Shown: positions 11,116 to 22,630 of the stretch, in pieces
How positions within the stretch are numbered: position 1 is the stretch's first letter
How the letters are laid out: each line of letters begins with the position of its first letter
Assembly (NCBI GenBank): GCA_963978895.1
Contig: OZ022242.1
Coordinates: 22,025,129-22,089,128 of the forward strand
Reading direction: 5' to 3'
Origin: Erpobdella octoculata
Taxonomy: Eukaryota > Annelida > Clitellata > Hirudinida > Erpobdellidae
Length of the DNA: 64,000 nt
Notes under the pieces: generated by a model
The model's database searches: none
What the model saw: the letters and a program-made list of their open reading frames with translations, nothing else
What the model was told of the DNA's origin: nothing
Program-made: the position numbers and the translations under genes

Positions 11116-11650
11116 AGACAAGGCCATTCATTATATAAAAAAAATCTATTTCGGGCATTTTGTTTGAAATAGTAACACTTTTTAAACCATATGATTTTTA
11201 AATGAAAAATATCATTTTTCATCTTAGAAATAGATATATTGACTTTTTCAGCTAAAGAATTATATTTTAACTTAAACAATTTCTTGTGTATAGTTATTAA
11301 TTAATGTCAATGAAGGTTTTGTAACATTTTTTAAAAGGATAGTAAAACATCTTTTTTAATTTTGTTGAACATAACATGAAAAAAATAAAGTGGTTAAATA
11401 TGTTTACATTATATATATATATATATACCAGGGCATTCACCTTCATTCTACAACCTCTGACTTCGACCCCCCCTGGAAAAATTGTTCAATTTTTACACTG
11501 GTGTACAGGCATGCTGTGTCGTTTATATCGAATGCTGCCTTCGTATTTATTTTATCGTGTTTCTCGTGTTGTTGGTTGAATCGTGTTGTATTCGGTGATC
11601 TTATTCGATCTTAGTTGTTTGCTTATAATTATTTAGTAAATACAGTTGTA

Positions 11651-12456
11651 ATGGTGAATAAATGTAGCGCTGTTGGATGTAAGACGGGTTACAATAGCGA
11701 TTGTAATGCCAATGTCACACTTCATCGTTATCCGATGAATAACGAGAAATGGATTAAATTCAACCCGAGAGATGATTTTGTTCCAACTAAACATTCTCGT
11801 CTGTGTTCGTTACATTTCAAATCGGATGATTTTATAGTAGTCAGACAGGATGAAAATGTTACATGTAAGAGACGAAGATCGGGAACTTTGTTGAACCATA
11901 AATGTTTAAAATCAGATGCAGTCCCAACAATTTTTCCGAATACACCGACGTACTTTACTACAAACAGTGTTAAACGACGAGGTGTAAATGCAACTTCTCA
12001 AGCTAGAATTGATAAAGAGAATAATTCCTTATCCATTTTGGTGGAAACATTTCGTCAGAATGATAACATTGAAGAATTGAATTTAGGGGAATTAAAATGT
12101 AAATTAATGGCTGAGGAAACGTTACCCGGGGGTTTTGAAATAAAAAAATTGATGATGTTTTAGTGATTTTCATGCTCCATCTTGCTGATCAGTTTGTGCC
12201 CAAAGTTGTATGTTCCATCACAATATCAAATGACCACAGTGTTTACTTGAGTTTAAATGGAAAAAAACTGCCTCACAGTTACCATCAGGACTTATTTAAA
12301 AATAAAATAAAATTGTTCTCTGGAATTGTCAATTTAATGGCTAGGCTTAAAGCAGATATTGTTGAAGAAAATATCTCATGGCTATTGAAACTCGAGAAAG
12401 CCAAAATGATTGTAGACAGTGTGCTGGAATCAACGAGCGATAACTTGCACCAGTAG
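11651..12456 (+). pseudogene. THAP-domain gene or P-element-like relic
   Basis: From the ATG at 11651 the protein begins MVNKCSAVGCKTGYNS and shows the THAP C2CH zinc finger in order: C-x4-C, the invariant HRYP and KW residues (LHRYPMNNEKWIKF), CSLHF with C-x2-H, and the AVPTIF end. The THAP module binds DNA and is found in host regulators and in P-element transposases. The frame stops at 12161-12163 after 170 codons; a second frame (ADQFVPKVVCSITISND, about 12175-12456) looks like its continuation after a frameshift. No ribonuclease H-like catalytic core is present, so it is either a truncated transposon gene or a broken THAP gene. Confidence 0.7.
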
Positions 12457-12705
12457 AAAAAAAGCTTGAATTTGTATAAGAATAACTGTGTTTGATACCA
12501 AAAAACAAGTACTCTGCTACATATTCAGCTAACACATTGGTGAACTCATTCATCCTACATTCAAATTTTTTATGATAATGCCTAGTTCGCTAAAATAATG
12601 CGGTTCAATTTCACAGGATTTAAAAAATTTGCGCACATGTGCTCGGGGAGAAATGGGACATTATGCATGTTTATAGTGTAGATATTTTTTTTTATTTCGT
12701 GTAGA

Positions 12706-13119
12706 TTGTATGAACCAGCAATGCTTAGATGTTATGTAAGAAAGACTGACATGGGTCAAATAACGCACGATGCTATGATGGAATGTGTTCTACTGGTTTT
12801 GAACGAAAACAAAAGTATACGGAAAGTTGCAGCAGAAAAGGAAATCTCGAAGAGTGTTTTGTGCCGATACATCACAAAATATAAGAATGATCCGACATCA
12901 CAACTTGTTCCAAATTATAAACACAGCCAAGTATTTAGTGCAGAGGAAGAGCTTACCTTAGTAGAAGACTATCTCATTCGACGTTCCGAAATTTATCATG
13001 GTCTCACACCGACTAACTTTCGGCACCTAGCTTTTCAAATGTCTGAATTGAATGGTAAGCCAATGCCAGCGAAATGGTCTGAAGAAAAACTTGCCGGAAG
13101 GGAGTGGTTAACAGGATGA
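12706..13119 (+). pseudogene. Psq/CENP-B-type helix-turn-helix fragment (pogo/Tigger-like)
   Basis: The frame reads MMECVLLVLNENKSIRKVAA then EKEISKSVLCRYITKY, a Psq-type helix-turn-helix (..SIRKAA....IS.S.L.R), followed by VFSAEEELTLVEDYL and YHGLTPTNFRHLAFQMSELN, a CENP-B/Tc5-type second domain ending AGREWLTG and a stop. In pogo/Tigger transposases the next residues are F..RHP and a DDE core, which is missing. This is therefore an N-terminal fragment of a pogo-type transposase or of a domesticated derivative. Confidence 0.7.
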
Positions 13120-14051
13120 AGAGACTGAAGAGAGTATGTTTGGACGCTGTAGTGATGGTCTTAGTCATGGACTCCCAAATAAGCCGATAAGAATTCATGT
13201 TGGAGTGTCTTCATAAATTTATATCTTCGATGATAAAGTGTATAATGAAATGAAGAAAACAACTTCTGAAATGAGCTAACACTCTATTATTCTTCGATTG
13301 ACACGTTCCATTTCTCATAATGAACTTCACGCAGAAAGGAGTGAAATGATGAAAAGTAATACGTCACTTTTATTTCGGCTGTGTATTGTGCGCTTATACT
13401 AGATATTATTTCTCTGTTTACTAACTGTTGTTTTAATTCTCATGGCTTCATTTAGTGACTCTCAGCAAAACGAACGCAAGTTGCACTATGAAAAATTCAT
13501 ATAAGTTAAACATCTGGCCAACGAAACAAAAACTACTTAGCGATGCGATCGTTTCAAGACTGTTCCATTAATGTCCTTGAGTAAAAGTGACAATAAATAT
13601 TAGACACTGATTAATCTTACTGGAGTAGCCAGTATCATTATCACCACCACCGTTGTCGTATGCAGCCGGCCATCGTAAGCTGGCCACGTAAGCATCATCA
13701 CCACCACCATTGTCGTCAAAAATGAGTTGCTTATGGGATCAGTTGTCCTGGAATCAGTAGGCACTAAGGGGTTACGTTTGCATCACACTTTTTATACTAT
13801 TGAAATAATTAAAGTAATTACGTTAATTTGACAAAATTTACAGAGACAAGATTTGGCTGGCTGAGACAGATGGCAGGAGCAAACTACTTCATCTCAACAA
13901 AACAAGTGGTTGATGGGGAAGCCAAGATTTGAATGTTATCATTGCCGACATATTCAGGTTAAACACTACAGATTACAGAACATCAATGCTTTCGTTCATT
14001 GATGACATTAAGAAGACTAAACCTGACTAAGATAAAGATGTTGCAGTTACA
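13120..14051. other. No gene; short duplicated ACC/CAT-rich motif
   Basis: Nothing coding is recognised. At 13630-13720 the motif CATCATCACCACCACC-type with TTGTCGT is present twice, about 60 bp apart. A weakly coding-like string near 13950-14040 (ADIFRLNTTDYRTSMLSFID) leads toward the L2 copy but has no known match. Confidence 0.4.
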
Positions 14052-15169
14052 ATGACAGCTGATGAACAAGTCATTACAGGGATTCAACATGTAGACAATA
14101 CTGAAAGAAATGAGGACAATCCAGCTGATGGACAAGTCATTACAGGGGTTCAATGTCTAGATGATACATTTGAATTATGTTCAAGTCTTGGTATCCTAAA
14201 AATTAAAGAAGACAATCCAGCTGACGGACAAGTCATTACAGGGGTTCAACTTATATGTACCGCTCAGCGTACACATAACCTGTACGACGTGCTCTGTGTG
14301 CTTGCTAACTTAAACAAGCCTGTCGTTCCAAGTCACGAACTTGTACACTCTCTCAGAAAAGCCGGACTTCTTCGGAAGAACGTGACGAGTTATCATCACT
14401 ACCGGGGGAGAAGATCAGGTAGCAGTCACCCACGTCGTACTTCATCATCTCATTCTACCGGTCGTCACTCTAAAGATTCTTTCGCCTCAAACCTCACATT
14501 TGGTTTATTAAATGCGAGATCGTTAAGCAATAAAGTTGACAAATTCCTACAATGCAAAGTATCGACGTAGTCTTTCTGACAGAGACATGGCATGATACCA
14601 ATTCTATCGCCCTATGTCGTCTTAGAGCTGCCTCCTTCACAGTCATCGACCAATCGCGGCCAAGGGACCCAAGCGCTGCTGCCTCGACGTCGCTCAATGT
14701 CAACCATGGAGGAGTAGTAGTTATTGCTGCTCTAGGCATCCGTCTTCAGCCTTACGTTCTTGACACCAAAATCACGACATTCAAATTTATTTCAGTCAGT
14801 CTTCAATCTACTCACGAGAACATGCTAACGCTGGTTGTCTACAGAACTGGCCCCATAACATCACTATTTTTAGTGAGCTTGATAATCTTCTGTCGCGCAT
14901 ATCTGTCTTGAAGGATGTTCTCACCGTCGGGGACTTTAACATAAGACTGGATCGCAAAAAGGAACCTACCACAATAGCATTTATAAAATGTCTATCATCA
15001 CATGGTTTCGCACCTCTGGTACATCAACCAACTCACCAACTTGGAGGTACTCTCGACGTCGTTGCCTCACGAAGATCTCTATTCGTCAAAGGCATGAACG
15101 TCATACCAGTCGAGTTTTCTGATCATCGGCTTCCCGCCCACCACCCGTCTACAAAACGATAGTCTCAAG
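14052..15169 (+). mobile_element. L2-like non-LTR retrotransposon, endonuclease end (copy 1)
   Basis: The start carries three direct copies of a 36-bp motif encoding NPADGQVITGVQ (14060-14090, 14117-14152, 14213-14248). After this come NLTFGLLNARSLSNKVDKFL, VVFLTETWHD, VNHGGVVVIAALGIRLQ, TVGDFNIRLD and HGFAPLVHQPTHQLGGTLDV, then EFSDHRLP. These are the successive blocks of the APE endonuclease of L2/CR1-group elements (N, E, D-F-N, SDH). The frame is broken near 14570 and 14910. The copy stops at the hAT terminus at 15170, so its reverse transcriptase is not present here. Confidence 0.85.
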
Positions 15170-15607
15170 CAGTGTTATTCAAGTTAACTGAAACTCAAAT
15201 TAGTCAAAACTCTTAATTTTTCAATAAGTTAACTGAAACTAAAACTGAAACAGAATTTAAAACTCAAACTAAGCTGGAACTCAAAAGAAAATTCTAAAAC
15301 TAAACTGAAACTGAAATGATTTTCGAAACTTAAATATAACAATTTCAAATCACTAAAATGCACTTAGATTAGTTGTCATAAGCTTACATCTAAATGTTAA
15401 ATATCTATGCTCGTTGTAACCAAGTCTATTCTTTGTTATCCCGCTTTATTTTGTTTTGTTTTGCTATCGGTCTTTATTCGCCATTATCGCTATATTACTT
15501 ATTCTAACGTTTTTTTAATTTACTACGATTTTGAACTATTCTAAATTAATTAATATCGTTAATAATTATAACATTTAATATTTTAAAATTTAACGTATCG
15601 CCAAACT

Positions 15608-18491
15608 ATGTCGACTAAAGGTTTGCTTCATCTGGCCGGTCGGCGTAAAGAAAGTTCAATTTGGGACTATTTCAAATTTGATGCTCCAGTTGACAAAAGC
15701 ATTTGTCAAGTGGTGAATAGGAAAAAAATGAAATATGCGGTTCCAAATTGTCAGGACAGAATGCCAGCAATTTAAAAACTCATCTAAAAACATTCCACAA
15801 AGTAGAATTTGCTGAATTCGAAGAAAAAGAAAAGAAAACTAAAATCCAATAATAAATCATTTAAAGATGGAGAACTTCAAACCAAACTACAGCTGCCCGA
15901 TAACCAAATTTCAAATGTGATTGAAATGATGGAAAGAGGTCATAACTCCAAAACTCTTTCAGCTTCAGAAAATAAAAATTTTGAAAAAGCCATAATGAAA
16001 TTTTTCTCAAATTCAAGCTATAGCACAAACATAGCTAGCGATCTATCATTTAAAGAACTTCTAAACACATTCCAGCCAAATTTCAATGTGCCTGAAACAG
16101 GAAAAATAAATCGATTGCTTATGCAGCGATATGAAAGTGTAGTTGACAATCTGAAAGGTGAAATTAAAAAAGCTACACGTGTTACAATTTGCCTGGACAT
16201 ATGGTCAAAAAAGTCACTGACTTCACATCCTTTTGTGGCATTCAGCTTGTTATTTTTGTCCGGAATCCAAAATCGTTAAACATTCTATTTTGAACTTGTA
16301 TATCATCCCACATCCCCACACTGGGGATATTATAGCAGGCTATCTAAATAAATGCTTTCAAACATGGGAGATTCCGATAGGGAAAATTTAAATAATTATC
16401 ACGGACAATGGATCCAACTTAATAAAAGCAATTAAAATTATGAAAGAAAATGAAAAATCACTTGTTGCTGCAGAAATAACAGAAGTTATAGGAAAGAAAA
16501 AATTGGAATTGGCTGTCAGTGAAGAACTAGCATCTGATTCAGAAGATGAATCCATAGAAAACCATTTTAACACTGTGCGAAACGTGGCATGAAGACTCCG
16601 ACTCAGTATGCATTCGTCGTTTAAAATCAGAGGGCCTCTCCGTCCTTGAATATGCTCGCAAAATTGACCCAAAGTCAGACCGAAATCGTACAAATTATGT
16701 CAACCATGGTGGCGTAGCGATTATAGCTCGCTCTGGAATCAGACTGGCTAGACTACCGCTAGCAACTGTGTTCACTAAATTCGAATATATCTGTGCACGT
16801 GCTTCAGTCATGAGCAACTCCTACATCGTCATCGTGATCTATCGCCCTGGTTCCAAAGAAGTGTGCACGATGTTTCATAAAGAGTTCGGTTTACTCCTAG
16901 AATACTTGACATCATTCCAGAACCCAGTACTGATCACAGGTGACATCAACATATACATTGAACGTCGAAGCGACTCGCACATGATTCAACTGCAATACAC
17001 ACTGTCGTCGTTCGGTTTGGTTCAGCACGTGCACCAGCCAACACACAAGAGGGTGGGACGATCGACATCATTGTTACTCGCTCTGCTGACATCGTCTCCC
17101 AAGTCAAAACTTTTGAAACTGGCCTGTCAGATCACCTGCTGCTACAGTTCAACATCAACTTAGAATCGCCTGCTACACCAAAGTTCTCTCACGACCCTGG
17201 CGTAAACTAGACCTCAACCAGTTTCGTATTGACCTACATCAGTCATTGAATACTGCGATGAAAGAGGTATCAACAACCGTTGACGAAATGATCGGCGTTT
17301 TCTATAACATTACTCGGTCTGTACTGGATCAACATGTTCCTGAGAAAACTATTTCACGTCGTCGGCGATCCTCAGAGGCATGGTTCGATGATGAATGTCG
17401 GCAACAAAAACGTTGCGTTCGTCGACTTGAGCACCGTTTTAAACGAACTCTTAATGAGTCTGATCGTGCCATATGGCTTTCATCACTTCCATCGATGCAC
17501 AAGCTTAACGATTCCAAGCCCAGTCGGTTCTGGTGTCGATATATTGAGTCAAAAAAGGCAACCCACGGGAGATGTGGAGATCTATCGACCGACTCCTTGG
17601 CCGTCAGAAAGACATGCAGACGATGCATACCAGAATCGGTTGCATTGTCACTGGTTAACAGCTTTGTTGTTTCAAAAATCGACTATTGCAACGCTCTGCT
17701 CGTTGATCAACCTGACTATGTCCTCTGTCGCTTTCAGTCAGTACTCAACACTGCAGCAAGACTTGTTTTTTGACCACATCTCAGATATCATGCATGACAA
17801 ACTTCATGGTTAAGGGCTCGAGAGCGTGTCGAATTTAAGCTGTGTCTGCTGGTTTTCAAGGCCATGCATGGACTCGCGCCTGAATACATCACGTCAATGT
17901 GCTTGCCCGTCAGTTCAGTTGAATCCCGTCGGCGATTGCGTTCTGCGACCGCTGGAGACCTGGTCGTGCCTGCGAGGACTACCAAGTTTGGACAACGGGT
18001 CTTTTCTGTTGCTGCTATTAAAGCATGGAACTGTCTTCCCATATCTATTCGTTTATCTTGTTCTGTTGAGACTTTTAAAAAAGCTCTTAAAACTCATCTG
18101 TTCATTAAGTCTTATAAATAAACTTTTTTTTATTATTTAATTTATTTTTTTTGTGTTTATCCGAGGATTTTGACGTTTTGTACAGCGCTCTTGTGATGAC
18201 TATTTCATTGTACTGCGCTATATAAATTATCCATGTTATTATTATTATTATTATTAAAAACATTTGTTAGATGATATCAATCAATTAGATGTTGAGATGG
18301 AGGAAATAATTGTTGACGATGTAATAAGAATGGCTTGTTTGCCGCATACACTACAATTAGTAATGAAACAAATTAACAAACAACACAACTTAGAAGCTGT
18401 CATCTCAAAAGCCACATCATTGGTAAGGATGGTGAGAAAATCATCGAATTTGTTGGAAAACGCTCTACCGCTCTGCAACAAGCGCCTCTTT
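15608..18491 (+). pseudogene. ZBED-like hAT transposase, interrupted
   Basis: From ATG 15608 the protein begins KGLLHLAGRRKESSIWDYFK, a BED-finger start (W..F). In a shifted frame it continues NLKTHLKTFHKVEFAEFEEK, which supplies the finger's histidines. Then come LSFKELLNTFQPNFNVP, MQRYESVVDNLKGEIKKATR and VTICLDIWSKKSLTSHPFVA, the hAT core with its first catalytic Asp (LDIW). After the L2 insertion it resumes VIRMACLPHTLQLVMKQ, the conserved CxxHxLQL block. The C-terminal dimerisation domain is missing. Two frameshifts plus the insertion inactivate it. Confidence 0.85.
16579..18256 (+). mobile_element. L2-like non-LTR retrotransposon, internally deleted (copy 2)
   Basis: The element starts inside the endonuclease (ETWHEDSDSVCIRRL), continues VNHGGVAIIARSGIRLARLP, VIYRPGSKEV, ITGDINIYIE, VQHVHQPTHKR and, in other frames, ETGLSDHLLLQFNINL. 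It reaches RRRRSSEAWFDDECRQQKR and FWCRYIESKK and then jumps to the end of the reverse transcriptase, LVNSFVVSKIDYCNALLVDQ and SVLNTAARLVF. The catalytic palm (FADD region) is deleted. The tail encodes FKAMHGLAPEYITSMCLPVS and ends with GCGCTATATAAAT and an (ATT)n run at 18236-18256, the usual L2-type 3' end. It is inserted in the BED-finger hAT. Confidence 0.9.
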
Positions 18492-18494
18492 TAG

Positions 18495-18971
18495 TATGGA
18501 TGTTAGTGCAAGCTTGCACCAAAGTACATTAAAAACATAAACATTTGTAGTTCTCTGTATCACTTTTAAAAAACAAAATAAAGTAGTATACAACTCATCC
18601 ACTTTAATATTGCTGATACTTAAATATATATTTGTAATTCTTTAAATAAGTAACCAGTGTAGTTTTCCCTGATCGACATATTAAATAAAACAGTAACTTA
18701 AAAACATTTTCGAAAAAATTAAACTTCTATGGCCCTCACATCACAATAAGGGAACTGCACCGTGAGCCCGGCCTGTGCAGTAATCTAGTCACAATCATGT
18801 TTTGAAAATTCATACAATTTTGATAATGAAATTCTAATATTTGCAATTACCAAAAATCTTTCTAGTTAAAACCACTCCCAAACCATCAACAACTCCCCAA
18901 AAACAACACAGAACCTTTATAATTTCCTTCAAACGATCCACCTACCCTTTTAAACCTCACAAAAAACTTAC
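18495..18971. other. Intergenic or merlin intron; last merlin exons not found
   Basis: No coding sequence was recognised on either strand. This stretch lies downstream (in merlin orientation) of the last merlin exon found, so it should be intron if the missing C-terminal exons lie farther left. Confidence 0.4.
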
Positions 18972-21900
18972 CTGTCTTTTTCAATTTCCCTTGATAACGA
19001 ACTGACATCCAAAGAGGGAAGTAATTGAGAGAAAGTAGTGTCATCAGATGAGCTCATACTGTTTGTCATATTCATTGGTGCAAAACTTTGAAACTAAAAA
19101 TAAAATTTTAGGTTAATTAAATTTTTAATAATTAATTAATCTTTTTACTATAAAAGACATTTTTGATCATCATAACTGTCAGATTCCAATCATAGTTTTT
19201 AGTAGCACCTTGTAATAAACCTTAAAGAACAGACATATCAGGTGATAAGTTAAAGTTAAACATTGTTACTTTTTACAGTTTATAACCGCTGCCAACCAGA
19301 ACATGCTGACTCTTTCACTAAAAAGATGTCAAGTTGTGTGGACGCCTTCGATCACTGGATTGTTAAACGCCAACAAAACTGAAGTGATGTGGCGTTCATC
19401 CTTCGGACATTCAATCATGCTCTCTAACAAGACAGTTTGAATCTACTCCAACCTGATCCTAATGGCATGACGCTTTCTAAAACTACCACGTTACCCCATT
19501 TCTTCAAGATCTCTACGGGTTTCGAATTCAGCAACGAATCGAGTTGAGATTGCAACAATAGCACACAAATCTCTGCATAACCATGCTCTGCCATACCTGT
19601 CTCTTGCCCCCGTTACAGATGTAGCGGAACAGTGGAGGCTTAGATAAGCATCCATGTATTTTCTCCTGACCCCACCAACCCATCGCACAATGCTCGATGG
19701 AAGAAGATCCATCGACGTCATCTGTCTTAAAAAGTGGAACAAACTTCCTCACCACTTCACCATTTCATTCAGTTCATATAATTTACACACATCACTTAAG
19801 ACTTTCCTATTCCCAAAATCCTTATCCTCTTGTCAATAGGGGTCTTCAAGTTCTACTTAAACATAATGCCACTTAAATCTTACTCAGTTTCATTATCATT
19901 TTGAATGCATTTGTAATAATTCTAATAACTTAGCAATAAAATGCGCAGATGGTGAAAAGAATACAATTTAGCAACAGCTACTTCATAAATAGCTTTCCAC
20001 ATGGGACAGTGTACAGCTTTTTCTGTTCAACTGATGTTTACAATAAAATCTAATACAACTGACGTTTACAATAAAAACTAATACAATAGATGTTTACAAT
20101 AAAAACTAATACAACAGATATTTACAATAAAAACTAATACAATAGATGTTTATTAAGCTTCTGCGTCCCGTTATTTTTTTGGAACGATACGATACGATAC
20201 GATTTCTGAAATTCGTCTCGAATTAAACGATACGATACGAGACGTCTCGAACAATAACGATACGAGACGCCTAGAACAATAACGATACGATACGATATCG
20301 GGATCTCGACTGAAGTGGAAATTTTGTCTCGAATGAAACGAGATAACATAGAATGATGAACTATATGCGACAGACAATATTAATAACTACATTAAAGGAA
20401 TTCATTGAAAAAAATATATAAATATTAAAAAATTTATAAAAATTTACCAAATTTAATTTTTTTTTACAACTTGAAATAAGTTTCATTTGTTTAGTTTCGG
20501 TACATCTATTTGTCTAAATTTAGATTCTAAATAAAACGCTACCGCCGATAGTAAGTATTTATTTACTTTATTTAGTTCGCATTATGCGGTAGTTTATCAA
20601 TTTAATTAAATGATTTTACTTGCCGATGAAAAGAAAAATTAAAATTATTTTTTCAAGTAATTGAAAAGTAGAAAACCTTCTAGCACACCAAAAGAACGAC
20701 ATTTTTCGGCAATTCAACAGTGAAAGTGGAAAAACCAATGGAGATAGAAATAGATTGCAGATTACTGAGATTGAGATTACTAGATTACTAAGATTAAATT
20801 AAAATGATACTGTTTCCCGCAGTCTTTGCATCTGGCAAGATTTCCTTTTACATCCTTGTCATTGACTTTCTGCGTGACCGTCTCTTCCTCAAAGTACTCC
20901 CAGATTTGACCCCGGTGACGCGGCATGATGATGATGACAAACACGAGAAAGTGCCTCTATGCAAGAATTAAGAAAGTGAAAAAAAACCCAGCGTGTTTAT
21001 TTATAGGCGATGGCGAATGCGGTTAGCAACAAAAGCAAGAAAGAAGCTGAGAAAGTTTCGAATTCCAGCTGCAGACGATACGGGCTACGGCACTGTCGTG
21101 CACACTACAGGTGGCACACACAACCAAGAATATCATCGAGATTATAAAGATATATCTTAGATGAGCTACTATTACGGTCAATTACGGATATCGAAACACT
21201 AAAATAATCATTCCAATTCTATGTAACAAATTTGAAAAAATAAGTTTATGAAACAGACTAAACCAAAACATAAACATAGAATGATCATTACTATTACTAT
21301 TACATTACTCATTATTCTCATTAATAATAATAGTCATCGATGTCAGCGAGCACGATTGCCTTGTAGTCTTGTAGTATCAGTAGTATGCAGTGGTCGACTA
21401 GCAGCCTAAGAGGGGCGTGGTTTGATATATATATATATATATATATATATCTATATTGAAATATGCTGCCGGTTCCCAGACTAAAAATAGTAAATAATGG
21501 GGCTACGGGCTGTCAGGAAAACCGATTTTAAAGTGGAGATGATAATAGTTATAAATTTCTGTCAATAGGTAGATTAATTAATCAATGTTGATGAATCAAT
21601 TGCAAATATTCACAGTTGTGACAATCGTTAATTAAATATGTATGACTTTCGTTATTTATTGGAAAATATTTTTTTAAAATCTCGGTATTTCTTTCAGGAC
21701 TTTATTCGAGAACCAAATTTAAGTCTCACTATTTTATATCGATACGAGACTTCTTCCGCAGGCTATATCGTTTCAATGGCGATACGGGATCTCCCGTATC
21801 GTTTTGAAATCTCGATTGAATTCGAGATAACGATATCGGGACGCAGATGCTTAATGTTTACAATAAAAACTAATACAACAGATATTTACAATAAAAACTA

Positions 21901-22592
21901 ATACAACAGATATTTACAATAAAAACTAATACAACTGATGTTTACAATAAAAACTAATACAACATATGTTTACAATAAAAACTAATACAACTGATGTTTA
22001 CAATAAAAACTAATACAACATATGTTTACAATAAAAACTAATACAACTGATGTTTACAATAAAAACTAATACAACATATGTTTACAATAAAATCAAGTCA
22101 TGAAAACTACCTTGCTGACAGACAGCTGAACAAAGTCTTGATATTTCTTCCTGGCTGCTTCTTCTGCCTTACGTGCCTCAGATAATTCAACTTTCAATTG
22201 GTCAGCCTCTTTTGTTCTACCAAATAATTGCCAATCAAATTATCAAAAAGGTTATTTTATTAAATATTTAATAATATCACAAGTACAATTGTACACAGAT
22301 TGGGACAGCATTTTTGCATTCCTCGGAGCCCACGCAAATATCAATTTGTAAAGGATGTGCCAGATTACCTTTTTCCTGCCAGATTCTGGAACAAAAATCT
22401 GATTTTTCAGTGCATATGCAAGAGTCATCGGATATGAAAGAAACACTATTTAAACAGCAGTGCCGGATATTAAGAGACGTGAAGTACTGTCCATATAACT
22501 TTAATATTATTAATATTGGTGTGTACCGATTAATTATCGGTATCGGCCGATAATCGCTATTAACCGATACATACCTACACACATACACATGT

Positions 22593-22630
<38 letters not shown>

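Larger units (their letters stand above)
9973..11500 (+). mobile_element. hAT transposon, ZNF862/KIAA1586-like
   Basis: The left terminus CAGGGTAAAAATTG (from 9973) and the reverse complement of the right terminus, CAGTGTAAAAATTG (ending 11500), form a terminal inverted repeat. A perfect 8-bp target duplication GTGTACAG lies at 9965-9972 and 11501-11508. GC-rich runs with a GGGGGG(GTC)/GACCCCCC pattern sit just inside both ends. The interior holds a decayed hAT transposase. An (AT)n tract lies near 11411-11427. Confidence 0.93.
15170..18494 (+). mobile_element. BED-finger hAT, split by an L2 element
   Basis: The left end at 15170 reads CAGTGTTATTCAAGTTAACT and is followed by short AACTGAAACT-type subterminal repeats. 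The transposase runs from about 15608 to 16578, is interrupted by an L2-like element (16579-18256), and resumes at about 18257-18491. No matching right terminus or target duplication of GTCTCAAG (15162-15169) was found, so the right end is truncated or lies in unrecognised sequence. Confidence 0.75.

Noticed and set aside
20154..21853. piggyBac-type insertion because TTAA lies at both junctions
   Set aside because: The 8-bp ATGTTTAY flanks, the terminal repeat and a BED finger on the minus strand fit hAT better.
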